Source of the DNA: Candidatus Sulfotelmatobacter sp.
GTDB taxonomy: Bacteria; Acidobacteriota; Terriglobia; Terriglobales; Acidobacteriaceae
NCBI GenBank assembly: GCA_017883385.1
Contig: JADGNQ010000028.1
Coordinates: 1 to 50,392 of the forward strand
Length of the DNA: 50,392 bases
Direction of reading: 5' to 3'
Part shown: piece by piece, positions 7,998-16,369 of the stretch
Layout: each line of letters opens with the position of its first letter
Numbering within the stretch: position 1 is the first letter of the stretch
Program-made: the position numbers and the translations under genes
The notes under the pieces: generated by a model
What the model saw: only the letters and a program-made list of their open reading frames with translations
What the model was told of the DNA's origin: nothing
Database searches by the model: none

Positions 7998-8423
7998 ATG
8001 GCGGAGAACAAAACCAAGCCCACTAAGTTGAGTGTGGCAGCGTTTATTGCAGCCGTTCCCGACCCGGCCCGGCGCGCAGACGCCCAGGCGCTCGTCAAGT
8101 TGATGCAGAACGCGGCTGGGGAAAAACCGCAGTTGTGGGGGCCGTCCATCATCGGCTTCGGCAGCTGTCACTACAGGTATGACAGCGGGCGTGAGGGCGA
8201 TGCGCCGCTGATCGCATTTTCTCCGCGTAGGGCCGCCACGGTTCTGTATGGAGTGACCGGATGCAGCGACTCGAAGGCTCTGCTCGCTAGGCTCGGCAGG
8301 CACACCACCGGCAAGGGTTGCCTCTACATCAAGAAGTTCGCCGACGTGGACCAACAGGTGTTGGAGGCCATGGTCGTCAAGTCCCTCGCGACCACGCGAG
8401 CGCGACACGCTAAGGCAACGTAG
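7998..8423 (+). CDS. DUF1801 domain protein
   Basis: This 141-aa protein is of the DUF1801 (YdhG-like) type, recognised by FIAAVPDPARRADAQALVKLM, then PQLWGPSIIGFGSCHYRYDSGREGD and a C-terminal KGCLYIKKFADVD. The ATG at 7998 is used; the frame is open further upstream but that part has no family character. There is no signal peptide. The function of the family is unknown. It lies between the aromatic cluster and the converging S46 peptidase gene and has no obvious operon partner. Confidence 0.8.
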   Translation: MAENKTKPTKLSVAAFIAAVPDPARRADAQALVKLMQNAAGEKPQLWGPSIIGFGSCHYRYDSGREGDAPLIAFSPRRAATVLYGVTGCSDSKALLARLGRHTTGKGCLYIKKFADVDQQVLEAMVVKSLATTRARHAKAT

Positions 8424-8556
8424 TTGTTCCCTGAGCGTTTCTTTGAGAATCGTAGCCGGGGCCAGCGCAGTCGGCAAATCAGGCAGCAAGTGACTCTCCG
8501 GCTTGCACCTATCGCAAAATCGCATTTCACTGCATGGACCGCGACGTTGCTGGCAC

Positions 8557-8583
8557 AAAAAGGCCCGCATCGAGATGCGGGCC
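8557..8583 (-). terminator. Rho-independent terminator of the S46 peptidase gene
   Basis: On the minus strand a 10-bp perfect stem GGCCCGCATC/GATGCGGGCC with a 2-nt loop is followed by TTTTT. It lies about 30 bp beyond the peptidase stop codon. On the plus strand the stem is preceded rather than followed by the A/T run, so it acts mainly leftward. Confidence 0.9.
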
Positions 8584-8614
8584 AATGGTTCTTCTGCAGT
8601 AATCTGTGACCGGT

Positions 8615-10711
8615 TTACTTTCCTGCCTTGGCCCCTTCTGCCTTGGTTCCGAGCAGTTCGTCCGCTAGGGCGGTCGCGCCGTAGATCTTCCGCAGGGCCT
8701 CCTGAATGCCGCGCGAATCCACGGACACGGCGCGTCCCTGTACTTCGCTGAAGGCGAAGTTCCAGGGCAGCGACTCGATGTTGCCGTCGAAGATGATCCC
8801 TACCACCTCCCCATTTTTGTTCACGGTGGGCGATCCGGAGTTGCCTCCGATAATGTCGGCGGTGGAAACAAAGTTGAACGGAGTCTTCAAATCGAGGTTC
8901 GCCTTCGACTTCGTCCAACTCTCCGGCACGTTGTAGGGCGACTGGTTGTTGTGCTCCGCCGCATGCTCGTAGGCGCCGCCCATGACGGTCGCAAAGGGAA
9001 TCGCCTTGCCATTCTCCTGATAGCCCTGCACCTCGCCATAGCTCAGGCGAAGAGTGAACGTGGCATCCGGAGGTTGGGCAAAGCCACTCTGGGCAAAGCG
9101 CGCCTTGGCGACGATTGTGCCATCACGGCGCACGATCGAGTCGACCTTGTCGTCGAACTGTTTGCGAGCGGCACGTGCCGTAGGATCGATCGCGCGCATG
9201 ACAACGATTAGGGGATCGGTACTGGCGTCGATGGCTGCCTGCCCGCCCTCATAAAGCTGCTTGCGCACAGCCACGTCATTGAGTTTCGTGTTGGCGAGCA
9301 GGTCCTTCGCGGCGTCGGCTGGCGTCTTCCCCTGCAGTACTTTCTGCACATCGGGACTGTCTTTGCCTAGTGCATCCTGCATCTCGCTCAGCGAGTCGGC
9401 AAGCAGAGCAGTCTCCAGGTTCTTGTAAACCGGCTCGGCGGAGAATAATTGCTGCTCAAGCGAAGGCAAATTGGAATCGCGGAACTCCCGCATGCGCTCC
9501 GAATTCGGCTTCGGTTTCTCGGCCGCTGCCCGCACTAGAACCCGAGCCAACTGGGACAGGCGTGAGGCGAAGCCGCGCATTCGCTCGAGATAAGTCAGGT
9601 TGGGATAAATGGAGTGCTGCAGCTTGATGGCCTGGGCAATTTCATCCCACGGATCGGCAACTCCAACGTTCTTGGGATCGGCCTTGAATGCGGCACGCAA
9701 CTTGGTCTCGTCAGTGGCCTTGCCGTCCATGATCGACTTGTCGAGCAGGCCCGACTGGTAGCCTGTGATGGCCTTCTGAGAGTTCTGCAGTCCAAAGAGT
9801 TCTTCTTTTGCGATCCGGGCGTTTTCTTCCGACTGCTTACTGAAGTCCTGTAGTAAGGCGATGCGCCGCTGGAAGAGCTTCAGGAGTATCGGGTACTGCA
9901 CATCCCGCATGAATTCGAGCTGCGCCACGGTGAGCAAGCGCCCGGTGTTTCCCGGATGTCCGGAGACGAAGATCAGGTCGCCGTCTTTCACGCCCGTGCG
10001 CGACCACTGTAGATAGTGATCCAGGTGCGCCGGTTTGCCGTCTTCATAGACGCGGAAGAAGGTGATGTCGAGATCGTAACGAGGATAGGTGAAGTTGTCG
10101 GGATCTCCGCCGAAGAAGGCAATGTCGAATTCCGGTGCGAACACCAGGCGCACGTCCGTGTATTTCTTGTATTTGTAGAGGTTATAAACCTGGCCGGAAT
10201 AGAAGATGGCCACGTCGCAGCGCAGTCCGGTTGCGGTGGTGCAGTCTTTCTCGACCTGCGACATGGCGGCGCGCTGTGCCTGCCCGCCCTCTGCGGCCGA
10301 CATTTCCGGTTTCACACCGGCATTGACCTTGTCAGTTACATCCTCAATGCCGACGAGTTGGTTGAGTTCAAGGTTCGGGCACTTGGCCTCTTCTGCCTGC
10401 GTTTTGGCGTAAAAGCCGGTCTTGATGTAGTCGTGACCCTCGGTCGAAAGCTGCTGGACGCATCCCGCACCCACGTGATGGTTCGTGAAAGTCAAGCCGT
10501 CGGCCGAAACAAAGGAGCCGGAACCGCCGTTGTTAAAGCGCACGGAAGACAGGCGAACGTGATCGAGCCATTCCTGGGTGAGTTCGAAGCCGTATTTGGC
10601 TTTGATCTTGTCCTTCGGGGGAGCGTTGTAGAGCCACATGCCCTCGTCGGCCGAGGCCAGAGTGGAAAAGACGAAGGCAAACGTAAGCAGAACTGAGAAG
10701 AAGCGTTTCAT
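8615..10711 (-). CDS. Secreted S46-family dipeptidyl-peptidase, DPP7-like
   Basis: This 698-aa protein starts with a signal peptide (MKRFFSVLLTFAFVFSTLASA, cleavage before DEGMW) and has the S46 chymotrypsin-like catalytic parts. The His lies in FTNHHVGAG, the Asp in the DNFTYPRYDLD segment, and the Ser in GGNSGSPT. These exopeptidases release N-terminal dipeptides in the periplasm. Eighteen residues after the nucleophilic Ser is a Gly (FDGN); in Porphyromonas enzymes Gly there marks DPP7 (hydrophobic P1) and Arg marks DPP11 (acidic P1), so DPP7-like specificity is predicted. The start is placed at 10711 because GGAGGA lies 10 bases before it, while the in-frame ATG at 10729 is part of that same ribosome-binding site. 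It is monocistronic with its own terminator. Confidence 0.92.
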   Translation of the reverse strand: MKRFFSVLLTFAFVFSTLASADEGMWLYNAPPKDKIKAKYGFELTQEWLDHVRLSSVRFNNGGSGSFVSADGLTFTNHHVGAGCVQQLSTEGHDYIKTGFYAKTQAEEAKCPNLELNQLVGIEDVTDKVNAGVKPEMSAAEGGQAQRAAMSQVEKDCTTATGLRCDVAIFYSGQVYNLYKYKKYTDVRLVFAPEFDIAFFGGDPDNFTYPRYDLDITFFRVYEDGKPAHLDHYLQWSRTGVKDGDLIFVSGHPGNTGRLLTVAQLEFMRDVQYPILLKLFQRRIALLQDFSKQSEENARIAKEELFGLQNSQKAITGYQSGLLDKSIMDGKATDETKLRAAFKADPKNVGVADPWDEIAQAIKLQHSIYPNLTYLERMRGFASRLSQLARVLVRAAAEKPKPNSERMREFRDSNLPSLEQQLFSAEPVYKNLETALLADSLSEMQDALGKDSPDVQKVLQGKTPADAAKDLLANTKLNDVAVRKQLYEGGQAAIDASTDPLIVVMRAIDPTARAARKQFDDKVDSIVRRDGTIVAKARFAQSGFAQPPDATFTLRLSYGEVQGYQENGKAIPFATVMGGAYEHAAEHNNQSPYNVPESWTKSKANLDLKTPFNFVSTADIIGGNSGSPTVNKNGEVVGIIFDGNIESLPWNFAFSEVQGRAVSVDSRGIQEALRKIYGATALADELLGTKAEGAKAGK

Positions 10712-11014
10712 TTCGGGTGGTTCCTCCATGAGGAATATATGAAGAGCAAATACAGAACCTGTGGCGTGCTAAAGGCGAACCTTCTAATATACTCCGCGCG
10801 GAAGGCATGCGGCAAAGGGCTCTCCCATCGCAATCTCAGCCAAAACGCACTAAATATGCCCGCTCGGAGGCTTCGCGTCGTCGTCCCGATGCTGCGCGAG
10901 AACTTCGGGAGGTTGGTAACTTACCAGCGTTTCAGGTATAAAAAAAGGTTGCATTCCCCGCGTCCCTCCTCGCGCGGTCCGGCAACAAAAATCCAGGATC
11001 GAAGCGAGAGACTA
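10712..11014. other. Divergent intergenic region, S46 peptidase / citrate synthase
   Basis: About 300 bp between two divergent genes, presumably holding both promoters. TGGTAA-C-TTACCA (10914-10926) is a 6-bp inverted repeat around one base that could be a regulator site or part of a leader hairpin about 90 bp before the citrate synthase start. No confident -35/-10 pair is seen. The citrate synthase frame stays open here, but the encoded residues are not family-like. Confidence 0.4.
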
Positions 11015-12157
11015 ATGTCCAGCGTGACCACAAATCATGCCCCCAGGGGACTTGAGGGCGTCGTTGCCACCACTTCCAAGATCTGCTACATCGACGGCGA
11101 TCGCGGCGTGCTGGCGTATCGCGGCATCGACATTCACGAACTGGCTCATCAGTCGAATTTCGAAGAGACGTGCTACCTGCTGTGGTTCGGAAAACTGCCT
11201 ACTCGGCGCGAGTTGCGCGAACTGCACGAGCGTCTGGCCGAGGAGCGCAAGCTGGATGCGTCGATCATCACTCTGTTGCGCAACGCGCCCCGGCACGCAT
11301 TGCCTATGGACGTGCTGCGCACCGCCGTCTCGGCGCTGTCGTTCTACGATCCCCAGGAGAAGAGCAACGACAGCAAGGCCAATGTGGATAAGGCGATACG
11401 CATCACGTCGCAAATCGCCATGATCGTCGCCGCCTATGACCGCATTCGCAAGGGGCAGTCGGTAGTCGAACCAGACCGCTCACTCTCTCACGCTGCGAAT
11501 TTCCTGCTCATGCTGAACGGCAAGCAGCCTTCACCGACGGCCGAGCGCGCGCTCGACATCGCGCTGATTCTGCACGCGGATCACGAACTCAACGCCTCGA
11601 CGTTTGCTGCACGCGTTACCGCTGCGACGTTGTCTGACATGCATTCTGCCATCACGTCGGCGATTGGGGCTCTGAAAGGACCGCTGCACGGCGGTGCCAA
11701 CGAAGCGGTATTTCAAATTCTGCAAGCGATCGACGCCTCCGGCGCTGATCCGATCGACTACGTCAAAGGCATGCTGGCTCAGAAGAAAAAGATTCCCGGC
11801 TTCGGTCATCGCGTCTATCACACCGAGGACCCCCGTGCCACGCACCTGAGAGCCATGTCCCGCGACCTTGGCACTTCCAGCGGTCAGGCCAAGTGGTTCG
11901 AGATTTCGCACAAGATTGAAGAATTTGTGAAGGCCGACAAGAAACTGAACGCCAACGTCGATTTCTACTCGGCTTCCACCTATCACACGCTAGGTATTGA
12001 CGTCGATCTGTTCACACCCATCTTTGCCGTTTCCCGCGTCAGCGGCTGGGCTGCCCATGTGATCGAGCAACTCGAAGACAACCGCCTGATTCGGCCGCGA
12101 GCGGAGTATCTTGGCCCGGAATACCCCAACCACTACGTGCAGATCGATCAGCGGTAG
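11015..12157 (+). CDS. gltA: Citrate synthase (short bacterial type)
   Basis: This 380-aa enzyme condenses oxaloacetate with acetyl-CoA at the entry of the TCA cycle. Catalytic parts visible are GPLHGGANEAVF (first His), PGFGHRVYHTEDPRA (second His and oxaloacetate-binding Arg) and the late NANVDFYSASTYHTLGI with its catalytic Asp region. The length and the N-terminus VATTSKICYIDGDRGVLAYRGIDI are those of the CitZ/2-methylcitrate synthase-like subfamily rather than the long E. coli GltA form. The ATG at 11015, after GAGAG, fits homologous N-termini. The gene stands alone between the divergent peptidase and a palindromic repeat. A methylcitrate synthase role is possible but no prp genes are nearby. 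Confidence 0.92.
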   Translation: MSSVTTNHAPRGLEGVVATTSKICYIDGDRGVLAYRGIDIHELAHQSNFEETCYLLWFGKLPTRRELRELHERLAEERKLDASIITLLRNAPRHALPMDVLRTAVSALSFYDPQEKSNDSKANVDKAIRITSQIAMIVAAYDRIRKGQSVVEPDRSLSHAANFLLMLNGKQPSPTAERALDIALILHADHELNASTFAARVTAATLSDMHSAITSAIGALKGPLHGGANEAVFQILQAIDASGADPIDYVKGMLAQKKKIPGFGHRVYHTEDPRATHLRAMSRDLGTSSGQAKWFEISHKIEEFVKADKKLNANVDFYSASTYHTLGIDVDLFTPIFAVSRVSGWAAHVIEQLEDNRLIRPRAEYLGPEYPNHYVQIDQR

Positions 12158-12167
12158 GGGTGGTCAT

Positions 12168-12240
12168 AGAGACGTTGCTTGCAACGTCTGTCTCACCATG
12201 ATTCGAAATGCCGCCAGCAAGACGTAGCCAGCTACGTCTC
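12168..12240. repeat. Two GACGTxGC palindromes between gltA and cysteine desulfurase
   Basis: GACGTTGC-TT-GCAACGTC (12171-12188) and GACGTAGC-CA-GCTACGTC (12221-12238) are two perfect 8-bp hairpins of one repeat family. Further copies are at 29627-29648 and 42204-42227. Neither is followed by a T-run, so they are not ordinary terminators. Confidence 0.8.
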
Positions 12241-12277
12241 TACGACGCCTGCAAGGTAGAATAGAAGCGGGTTCTGT

Positions 12278-13444
12278 ATGCATCGCATTTACTTGGACAA
12301 CAATGCCACCACTCCGGTCTTGCCCGAGGTGTTCGAGGCGATGCGCCCGTATTTTGGGGAGCAGTTTGGAAACGCCTCGTCCATTCACCATCACGGGCAG
12401 CAGACCCGGGCCGCGGTGGAGGATGCCCGTGAGTCGGTGGCCGCGTTGCTCGGCTGCCGCGCGTCGGAGATCGTTTTCACGAGCGGCGGCACTGAGGCCG
12501 ATAACCTCGCCATCTCCGGCCTGGTAGCGGCGGGCGATCACGTGATCACGTCAAGCATCGAGCACCACGCCGTGCTGCATGCCTGCAAGCACCTGGAAGA
12601 GATCGGGTGCGAGGTGACGTACCTTCCGGTGGACGGCCGTAGCCAAGTCGATCCCGACGATGTGCGCCGGGCGCTACGGCCGAATACCAAGTTGATCTCG
12701 GTGATGATGGCAAACAATGAGACCGGAATGTTACAACCGGTCGACGAGGTTGGAAGAATCGCAGCAGAAGCCGGTGTCTGCTTTCACACAGACGCCGTGC
12801 AGGCTGCGGCCAAGACAGCGATTGATGTGAAGCGGATCGGTTGCACTGCGCTCTCCATCTCCGGCCATAAGATTCACGCGCCGCAAGGCGTTGGCGCGCT
12901 CTACGTCAAGAAGGGAACGCAGATCCGGCCGCTGTTTTATGGTGGCCGTCACGAGCGCTCGCGGCGGGCCGGTACAGAGAACGTCCCAGGAATTGTGGGT
13001 CTGGGCAAGGCTGCGCGACTGGCGAAGGATGCGCTCGACCGCGGCGAAGACAAGAAAATGGCCGCAATGCGCGACCGCTTGCAGCAGGGAATCCTCGCCC
13101 AGGTCGAGGAATCGGGCGTGAATGGCGACGGTGCGGCGCGCGTGCCGAATACCACGAACATCCACTTCGACCACATCGACGGCGAAGCAATGGTGATAGC
13201 CCTCGACCTGAAGGGACTGGCGGTGTCCACGGGCGCTGCCTGCTCCTCGGGCGCGAACGAGCCGTCGCATGTACTGGTGGCGATGGGCCTGCGCCCGGAT
13301 CAAGCGCGAGCCAGCATTCGCTTCAGCCTGGGCAAGCAGACGGTCGCAGAAGATATTGAGTTGGCCTTGGCGCTCGTGCCGGAGACGGTGGCGCGTCTCC
13401 GGGAGATTTCGCCGAGGTACAAGAAGCTAGCAGTGAGCAGTTAG
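12278..13444 (+). CDS. Cysteine desulfurase (NifS/IscS class), paired with mnmA
   Basis: This 388-aa PLP enzyme removes sulfur from cysteine as a protein persulfide. YLDNNATTP is the N-terminal signature, SGHKIHAPQG contains the PLP-binding lysine, and GAACSSGANEPSH holds the active-site cysteine in a short class I-like loop. The next gene in the same direction is mnmA, about 145 bp away, so the likely sulfur acceptor is MnmA and the product s2U34 in tRNA, as in the YrvO-MnmA pair of Bacillus. No iscU or other Fe-S scaffold gene is adjacent. A second cysteine desulfurase occurs at 18432-19637. TAGAAT around 12257 could be a -10 element. Confidence 0.92.
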   Translation: MHRIYLDNNATTPVLPEVFEAMRPYFGEQFGNASSIHHHGQQTRAAVEDARESVAALLGCRASEIVFTSGGTEADNLAISGLVAAGDHVITSSIEHHAVLHACKHLEEIGCEVTYLPVDGRSQVDPDDVRRALRPNTKLISVMMANNETGMLQPVDEVGRIAAEAGVCFHTDAVQAAAKTAIDVKRIGCTALSISGHKIHAPQGVGALYVKKGTQIRPLFYGGRHERSRRAGTENVPGIVGLGKAARLAKDALDRGEDKKMAAMRDRLQQGILAQVEESGVNGDGAARVPNTTNIHFDHIDGEAMVIALDLKGLAVSTGAACSSGANEPSHVLVAMGLRPDQARASIRFSLGKQTVAEDIELALALVPETVARLREISPRYKKLAVSS

Positions 13445-13464
13445 CGGTCAGTCAGATTACGGTG

Positions 13465-13557
13465 TCGTCCTGAGCGGCGCATTCTGCCGCGAAGACCCAT
13501 GCATTTTGCCGGCGCCGGCAAACCTCATAGGTTCTTCGCTTTGCTCAGAATGACAAG
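13465..13557. repeat. Intergenic repeat with TTCGCTTTGCTCAGAATGAC core
   Basis: The spacer before mnmA starts with GTGTCGTCCTGAGCGGCGC and ends with TTCGCTTTGCTCAGAATGAC, the same core as at 2731-2756. The two ends look like partly complementary arms of one hairpin-forming element with TGCCGGCGCCGGCA in between, itself a perfect 14-bp palindrome (13506-13519). Confidence 0.7.
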
Positions 13558-13589
13558 CACACGGATATTCAGAAGCCAGGAGCCAGACC

Positions 13590-14699
13590 CTGAGTACGAA
13601 CACTATTGCGGTAGCCATGTCGGGCGGTGTGGATTCCTCCACCGTCGCGGCCATGCTGCGTGCCGAGGGACACACCGTCATCGGCCTGACCATGCAACTC
13701 TGGAACCAGCGGCGCATGGCCGGGCGCGAGGGCATGCCCGAGTCGGTTCAGGGACGCTGCTGCTCGCTCGACGACGTCTACGACGCCCGCCGTGTGGCCC
13801 AGCAGATCGGCATCCCCTACTACGTGGTCAATCACGAGGAGCGCTTTGAGCGTGACGTGGTGCGCCCGTTTGTCGAGGAGTATCTCTCCGGGCGTACGCC
13901 GATCCCTTGCAGCCTCTGCAACAATCACCTGAAGTTTGATCAGTTACTGATTGTCGCCCAGCAGATCGGCGCCGACTGCGTCGCCACGGGACACTATGCC
14001 CGCGTGGCCTATGACGAAGCGCGAGGCCGCTGGCTGCTCAAGCGTCCTGCTGACCTCAGCAAGGATCAGACGTACTTTCTCTTTGGGCTGACCCAGGAGC
14101 AGCTGAGTCGCACGATCTTCCCGCTTGGCGACATGACTAAGCCCGAAGTCCGCGAACTTGCCCGCCAGCATGGGCTCGCGCTGGCAGAGAAGCCCGACTC
14201 GCAGGAGATTTGCTTCGTCCCCGGTGGCGACTACAAGCGCTTCATCGATGCCTACCTAGCCGAGCAGGGCGAGGCGTTGCCCGACACCGCGGGCGATCTT
14301 GTAACCACGAGCGGCGAAGTGATCGGCGAGCACAGCGGCATTCACAACTTCACCGTCGGCCAGCGCAAGGGACTCGGCGTGGCCACAGGATCGCCGCTCT
14401 ACGTCATCCAGATCAGCGGCGCTAACAAGCAGGTTGTCGTGGGCGACGCCGAGAATCTTTATTCGCGCACTCTGCGCGCGCGCCGCGTGAACCTGATCTC
14501 GATCGACGACCTGCACGAGCCGATGCGCGTGGCCGTGAAGATTCGCCATCGCCACGAGCCCGCCGCTGCCCTGATCGAAAGAACCGCCAGCGACGAGATC
14601 CTCGTCACCTTCGACGAGCCTCAGCGCGCCATCACCCCGGGCCAGGCCGCAGTCTTCTACGATAGCAACATCGTCGTCGGTGGCGGCTGGATCGCATAG
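13590..14699 (+). CDS. mnmA: tRNA-specific 2-thiouridylase MnmA, probable CTG start
   Basis: MnmA adenylates U34 of tRNA-Lys, -Glu and -Gln and replaces oxygen with sulfur from a cysteine desulfurase. The PP-loop SGGVDSS, the catalytic cysteine in PIPCSLCNNHLKF and the second in QEICFVPGGDY are all present, and FTVGQRKGLG is the C-terminal signature. The first ATG (13617) would begin one residue before the PP-loop and delete the strand leading into it. Nine more codons in frame (from CTG at 13590, reading STNTIAVAM) restore a normal N-terminus, and AGGAG sits at 13578-13582, seven bases upstream. A CTG start is therefore preferred, giving 369 aa. It follows a cysteine desulfurase gene in the same direction. 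Confidence 0.93.
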   Translation: MSTNTIAVAMSGGVDSSTVAAMLRAEGHTVIGLTMQLWNQRRMAGREGMPESVQGRCCSLDDVYDARRVAQQIGIPYYVVNHEERFERDVVRPFVEEYLSGRTPIPCSLCNNHLKFDQLLIVAQQIGADCVATGHYARVAYDEARGRWLLKRPADLSKDQTYFLFGLTQEQLSRTIFPLGDMTKPEVRELARQHGLALAEKPDSQEICFVPGGDYKRFIDAYLAEQGEALPDTAGDLVTTSGEVIGEHSGIHNFTVGQRKGLGVATGSPLYVIQISGANKQVVVGDAENLYSRTLRARRVNLISIDDLHEPMRVAVKIRHRHEPAAALIERTASDEILVTFDEPQRAITPGQAAVFYDSNIVVGGGWIA

Positions 14700-14898
14700 G
14701 CCCCTTACGCCAACCCGTTCGGCCTTTCCCACGCCAATATGCTCGCTCAGCGATTTGCTCCAGCAGGGCAGCCATCTTCCTGTTGCCGGGAGACTGGTAG
14801 GGCTCATTCTCCGCCGGGCGCGGTTGTGCGGCGAGGGTGAATGCCTGCGTGGCTAGCACGAGAAGCAGGGCACGAGCGAGGAATTCACTGCAACACAT
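14700..14898 (-). pseudogene. Possible remnant of a secreted protein N-terminus
   Basis: Between mnmA and the Cys-rich gene the minus strand encodes MCCSEFLARALLLVLATQAF, which looks like a signal peptide, then a short SPGNRKMAALLEQIAERA segment. The frame then runs Arg-rich and without family character into the antisense of mnmA. The N-terminal part resembles exported acidobacterial proteins, but nothing of the mature domain follows, so a decayed 5' end is the best reading. It may also be chance. Confidence 0.3.
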
Positions 14899-14949
14899 TA
14901 GAACGGCGGACAAACGTTGGCACTAGGAGTATTCAACGGAAACGCGGAA

Positions 14950-15366
14950 TCAACCCCGGCGCAGCTTGTCGAAGCAGGTGGCCGGTGCCCGGTTTCGCAG
15001 CGAGTCGAGAAAAGGACTGCCTTCCGCTTTGAGTTTCTCTTCCAGCCGCGCGGTGCAGTCGCAGTCGCTGCAGGCCCAGGGTTCCGCGCCATTGTCGTCA
15101 CGGCACTGTCTGCGGTCGTGCGCATCCTGCACGCGAGTCAGTTCAAAATATTCCTCCCAGTAGGACCGCTCTTCTTGCAGCGGAGTAGGACAGTAGCAGA
15201 CTTCCACCCAGCGCGCGATCTGGTCGGCGTACAGCCGCGCCTCCTGCATGTTTCGCAGATACTCGCCTTCGGCGACGGAGCCCTGGCCCAGCGTCTCCTG
15301 CTCGATGGCGTCGAGCAGATCAGCCTCACGACCGGGTTTCACGCGGGCTCGAACCAGATACCGCAC
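14950..15366 (-). CDS. Conserved-looking Cys-rich protein of unknown function
   Basis: I do not recognise this 138-aa protein. The N-terminus MRYLVRARVKPGREADLLDAIEQ resembles a YCII/ABM-like ferredoxin-fold strand-helix start. The second half is cysteine-rich: CYCPTP near residue 60, then QCRDDNG, and ACSDCDC, which together could bind zinc or an Fe-S cluster. The segments ARWVEVCYCPTPLQEERSYW and EEYFELTRVQDAHD look like conserved helical parts. There is no signal peptide. It is transcribed away from mnmA and lies 54 bp downstream of the TlpA-like gene on the same strand, so it may share its transcript. Confidence 0.6.
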   Translation of the reverse strand: MRYLVRARVKPGREADLLDAIEQETLGQGSVAEGEYLRNMQEARLYADQIARWVEVCYCPTPLQEERSYWEEYFELTRVQDAHDRRQCRDDNGAEPWACSDCDCTARLEEKLKAEGSPFLDSLRNRAPATCFDKLRRG

Positions 15367-15420
15367 AATATTTGGACCTCAAAACACGTAGCCCCGGACG
15401 CATTCGTCCGCGCTCGCGAT

Positions 15421-16311
15421 CTACTGCAGACCTGCCTGCGCGAGCATTTCCAGAAACTGATTCCTCGTGCGCATGTCAATCGACTGTGCAACCATCTTGC
15501 CGGCGCGATCGTAAACGAAGCTCTTGGGAATCCCTTCCACGATGAAAGCATCATTCACCTTGCGCCCGGGATCGAGCATCACCGGATAGCTGATCTTGCG
15601 CTCGGCAATAAACGGCGTAACCTTCGCGGCCTCTTCATCGGAAATCGCCAGCACCACGAAGCCCTGATCCTTAAACTTGTTATACAGGGCGTCCAGATCG
15701 GGCATCTCCTTGCGGCAGGGTGGGCACCACGTCGCCCAAAAATTTACCAGCACCACTTTGCCGCGAAGGTCCTGGAGATGCCAAGCCTTTCCCTGCAAAT
15801 CGCTGAGTGTGAAGTCGGCATTCTGACGCTTCGCATCGTCGGCTTCCAGCCTGGCCAAGGCTGCTGCAAACTGCGGATTGTCCGACGTGGCTTGCATGCG
15901 TTCGTAGCGGACCAGGGAGGCCAGTTCCACATACGCAGAATCGGGCTCGCCCTTCTTTTCTACGGGAGGCTGTTCGCGCAATGCGGCGGCCAGAGTGGTG
16001 GTCACTTCCTGCAGAGTGCTGCGCCCGAAGTCGCCTTCGGTTGAGAGATTTGCCAGCGCTACGGCGAGCCTCAGCTTGTTCGGAACGACGGGCAGTTGCC
16101 GGATACGTAGCGCGAGATCCTTGGTGGTACCGGCGCGCACATTGTCATCGAGCTTACGGAGGCCGCGAATATGCTCGACGATCGGCTTCTCCTGGTCGCT
16201 CCAGACAACCTTGTCCTGGGCCGCGAGAGAGGCGGAAAGAAGAATCAAAGTGCCGACTAGAAGAATGGTCGCAACGACCTGATGACGGGGAACAGAGTGA
16301 GAACGCAGCAT
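15421..16311 (-). CDS. TlpA/ResA-like thioredoxin-fold thiol-disulfide protein, exported
   Basis: This 296-aa protein has an N-terminal hydrophobic signal or anchor (VVATILLVGTLILLSASLAAQ), a helical linker of about 120 residues and a C-terminal redoxin/TlpA domain. The domain begins FTLSDLQGKAWHLQDLRGK and carries the active site WATWCPPCRKEMPDL. The cis-proline region is GIPKSFVYD. Such proteins act on extracytoplasmic cysteines, for instance in cytochrome c maturation. The start at 16311 is chosen because the longer frame upstream is not protein-like. Neighbours do not identify a client. The linker is longer than in simple TlpA proteins and contains no motif I can name. Confidence 0.85.
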   Translation of the reverse strand: MLRSHSVPRHQVVATILLVGTLILLSASLAAQDKVVWSDQEKPIVEHIRGLRKLDDNVRAGTTKDLALRIRQLPVVPNKLRLAVALANLSTEGDFGRSTLQEVTTTLAAALREQPPVEKKGEPDSAYVELASLVRYERMQATSDNPQFAAALARLEADDAKRQNADFTLSDLQGKAWHLQDLRGKVVLVNFWATWCPPCRKEMPDLDALYNKFKDQGFVVLAISDEEAAKVTPFIAERKISYPVMLDPGRKVNDAFIVEGIPKSFVYDRAGKMVAQSIDMRTRNQFLEMLAQAGLQ

Positions 16312-16369
16312 TGGGAGTGTGCCTGCTTTAAGGGTGAGAAATCCAAACGAACCGCAGTTGATGCACGAC

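Noticed and set aside
10739..11014. 92-codon N-terminal extension of citrate synthase
   Set aside because: Composition is not protein-like and homologues begin near residue 93; it is the promoter region.
12540..12552. GATCACGTGATCAC palindrome in the first cysteine desulfurase gene
   Set aside because: It lies in the coding part and encodes the conserved DHVITSS segment; chance is sufficient.
14917..16044. 375-codon plus-strand frame opposite the Cys-rich and TlpA-like genes
   Set aside because: The minus-strand TlpA-like protein has a signal peptide and WCPPC site, so the plus frame is its shadow.
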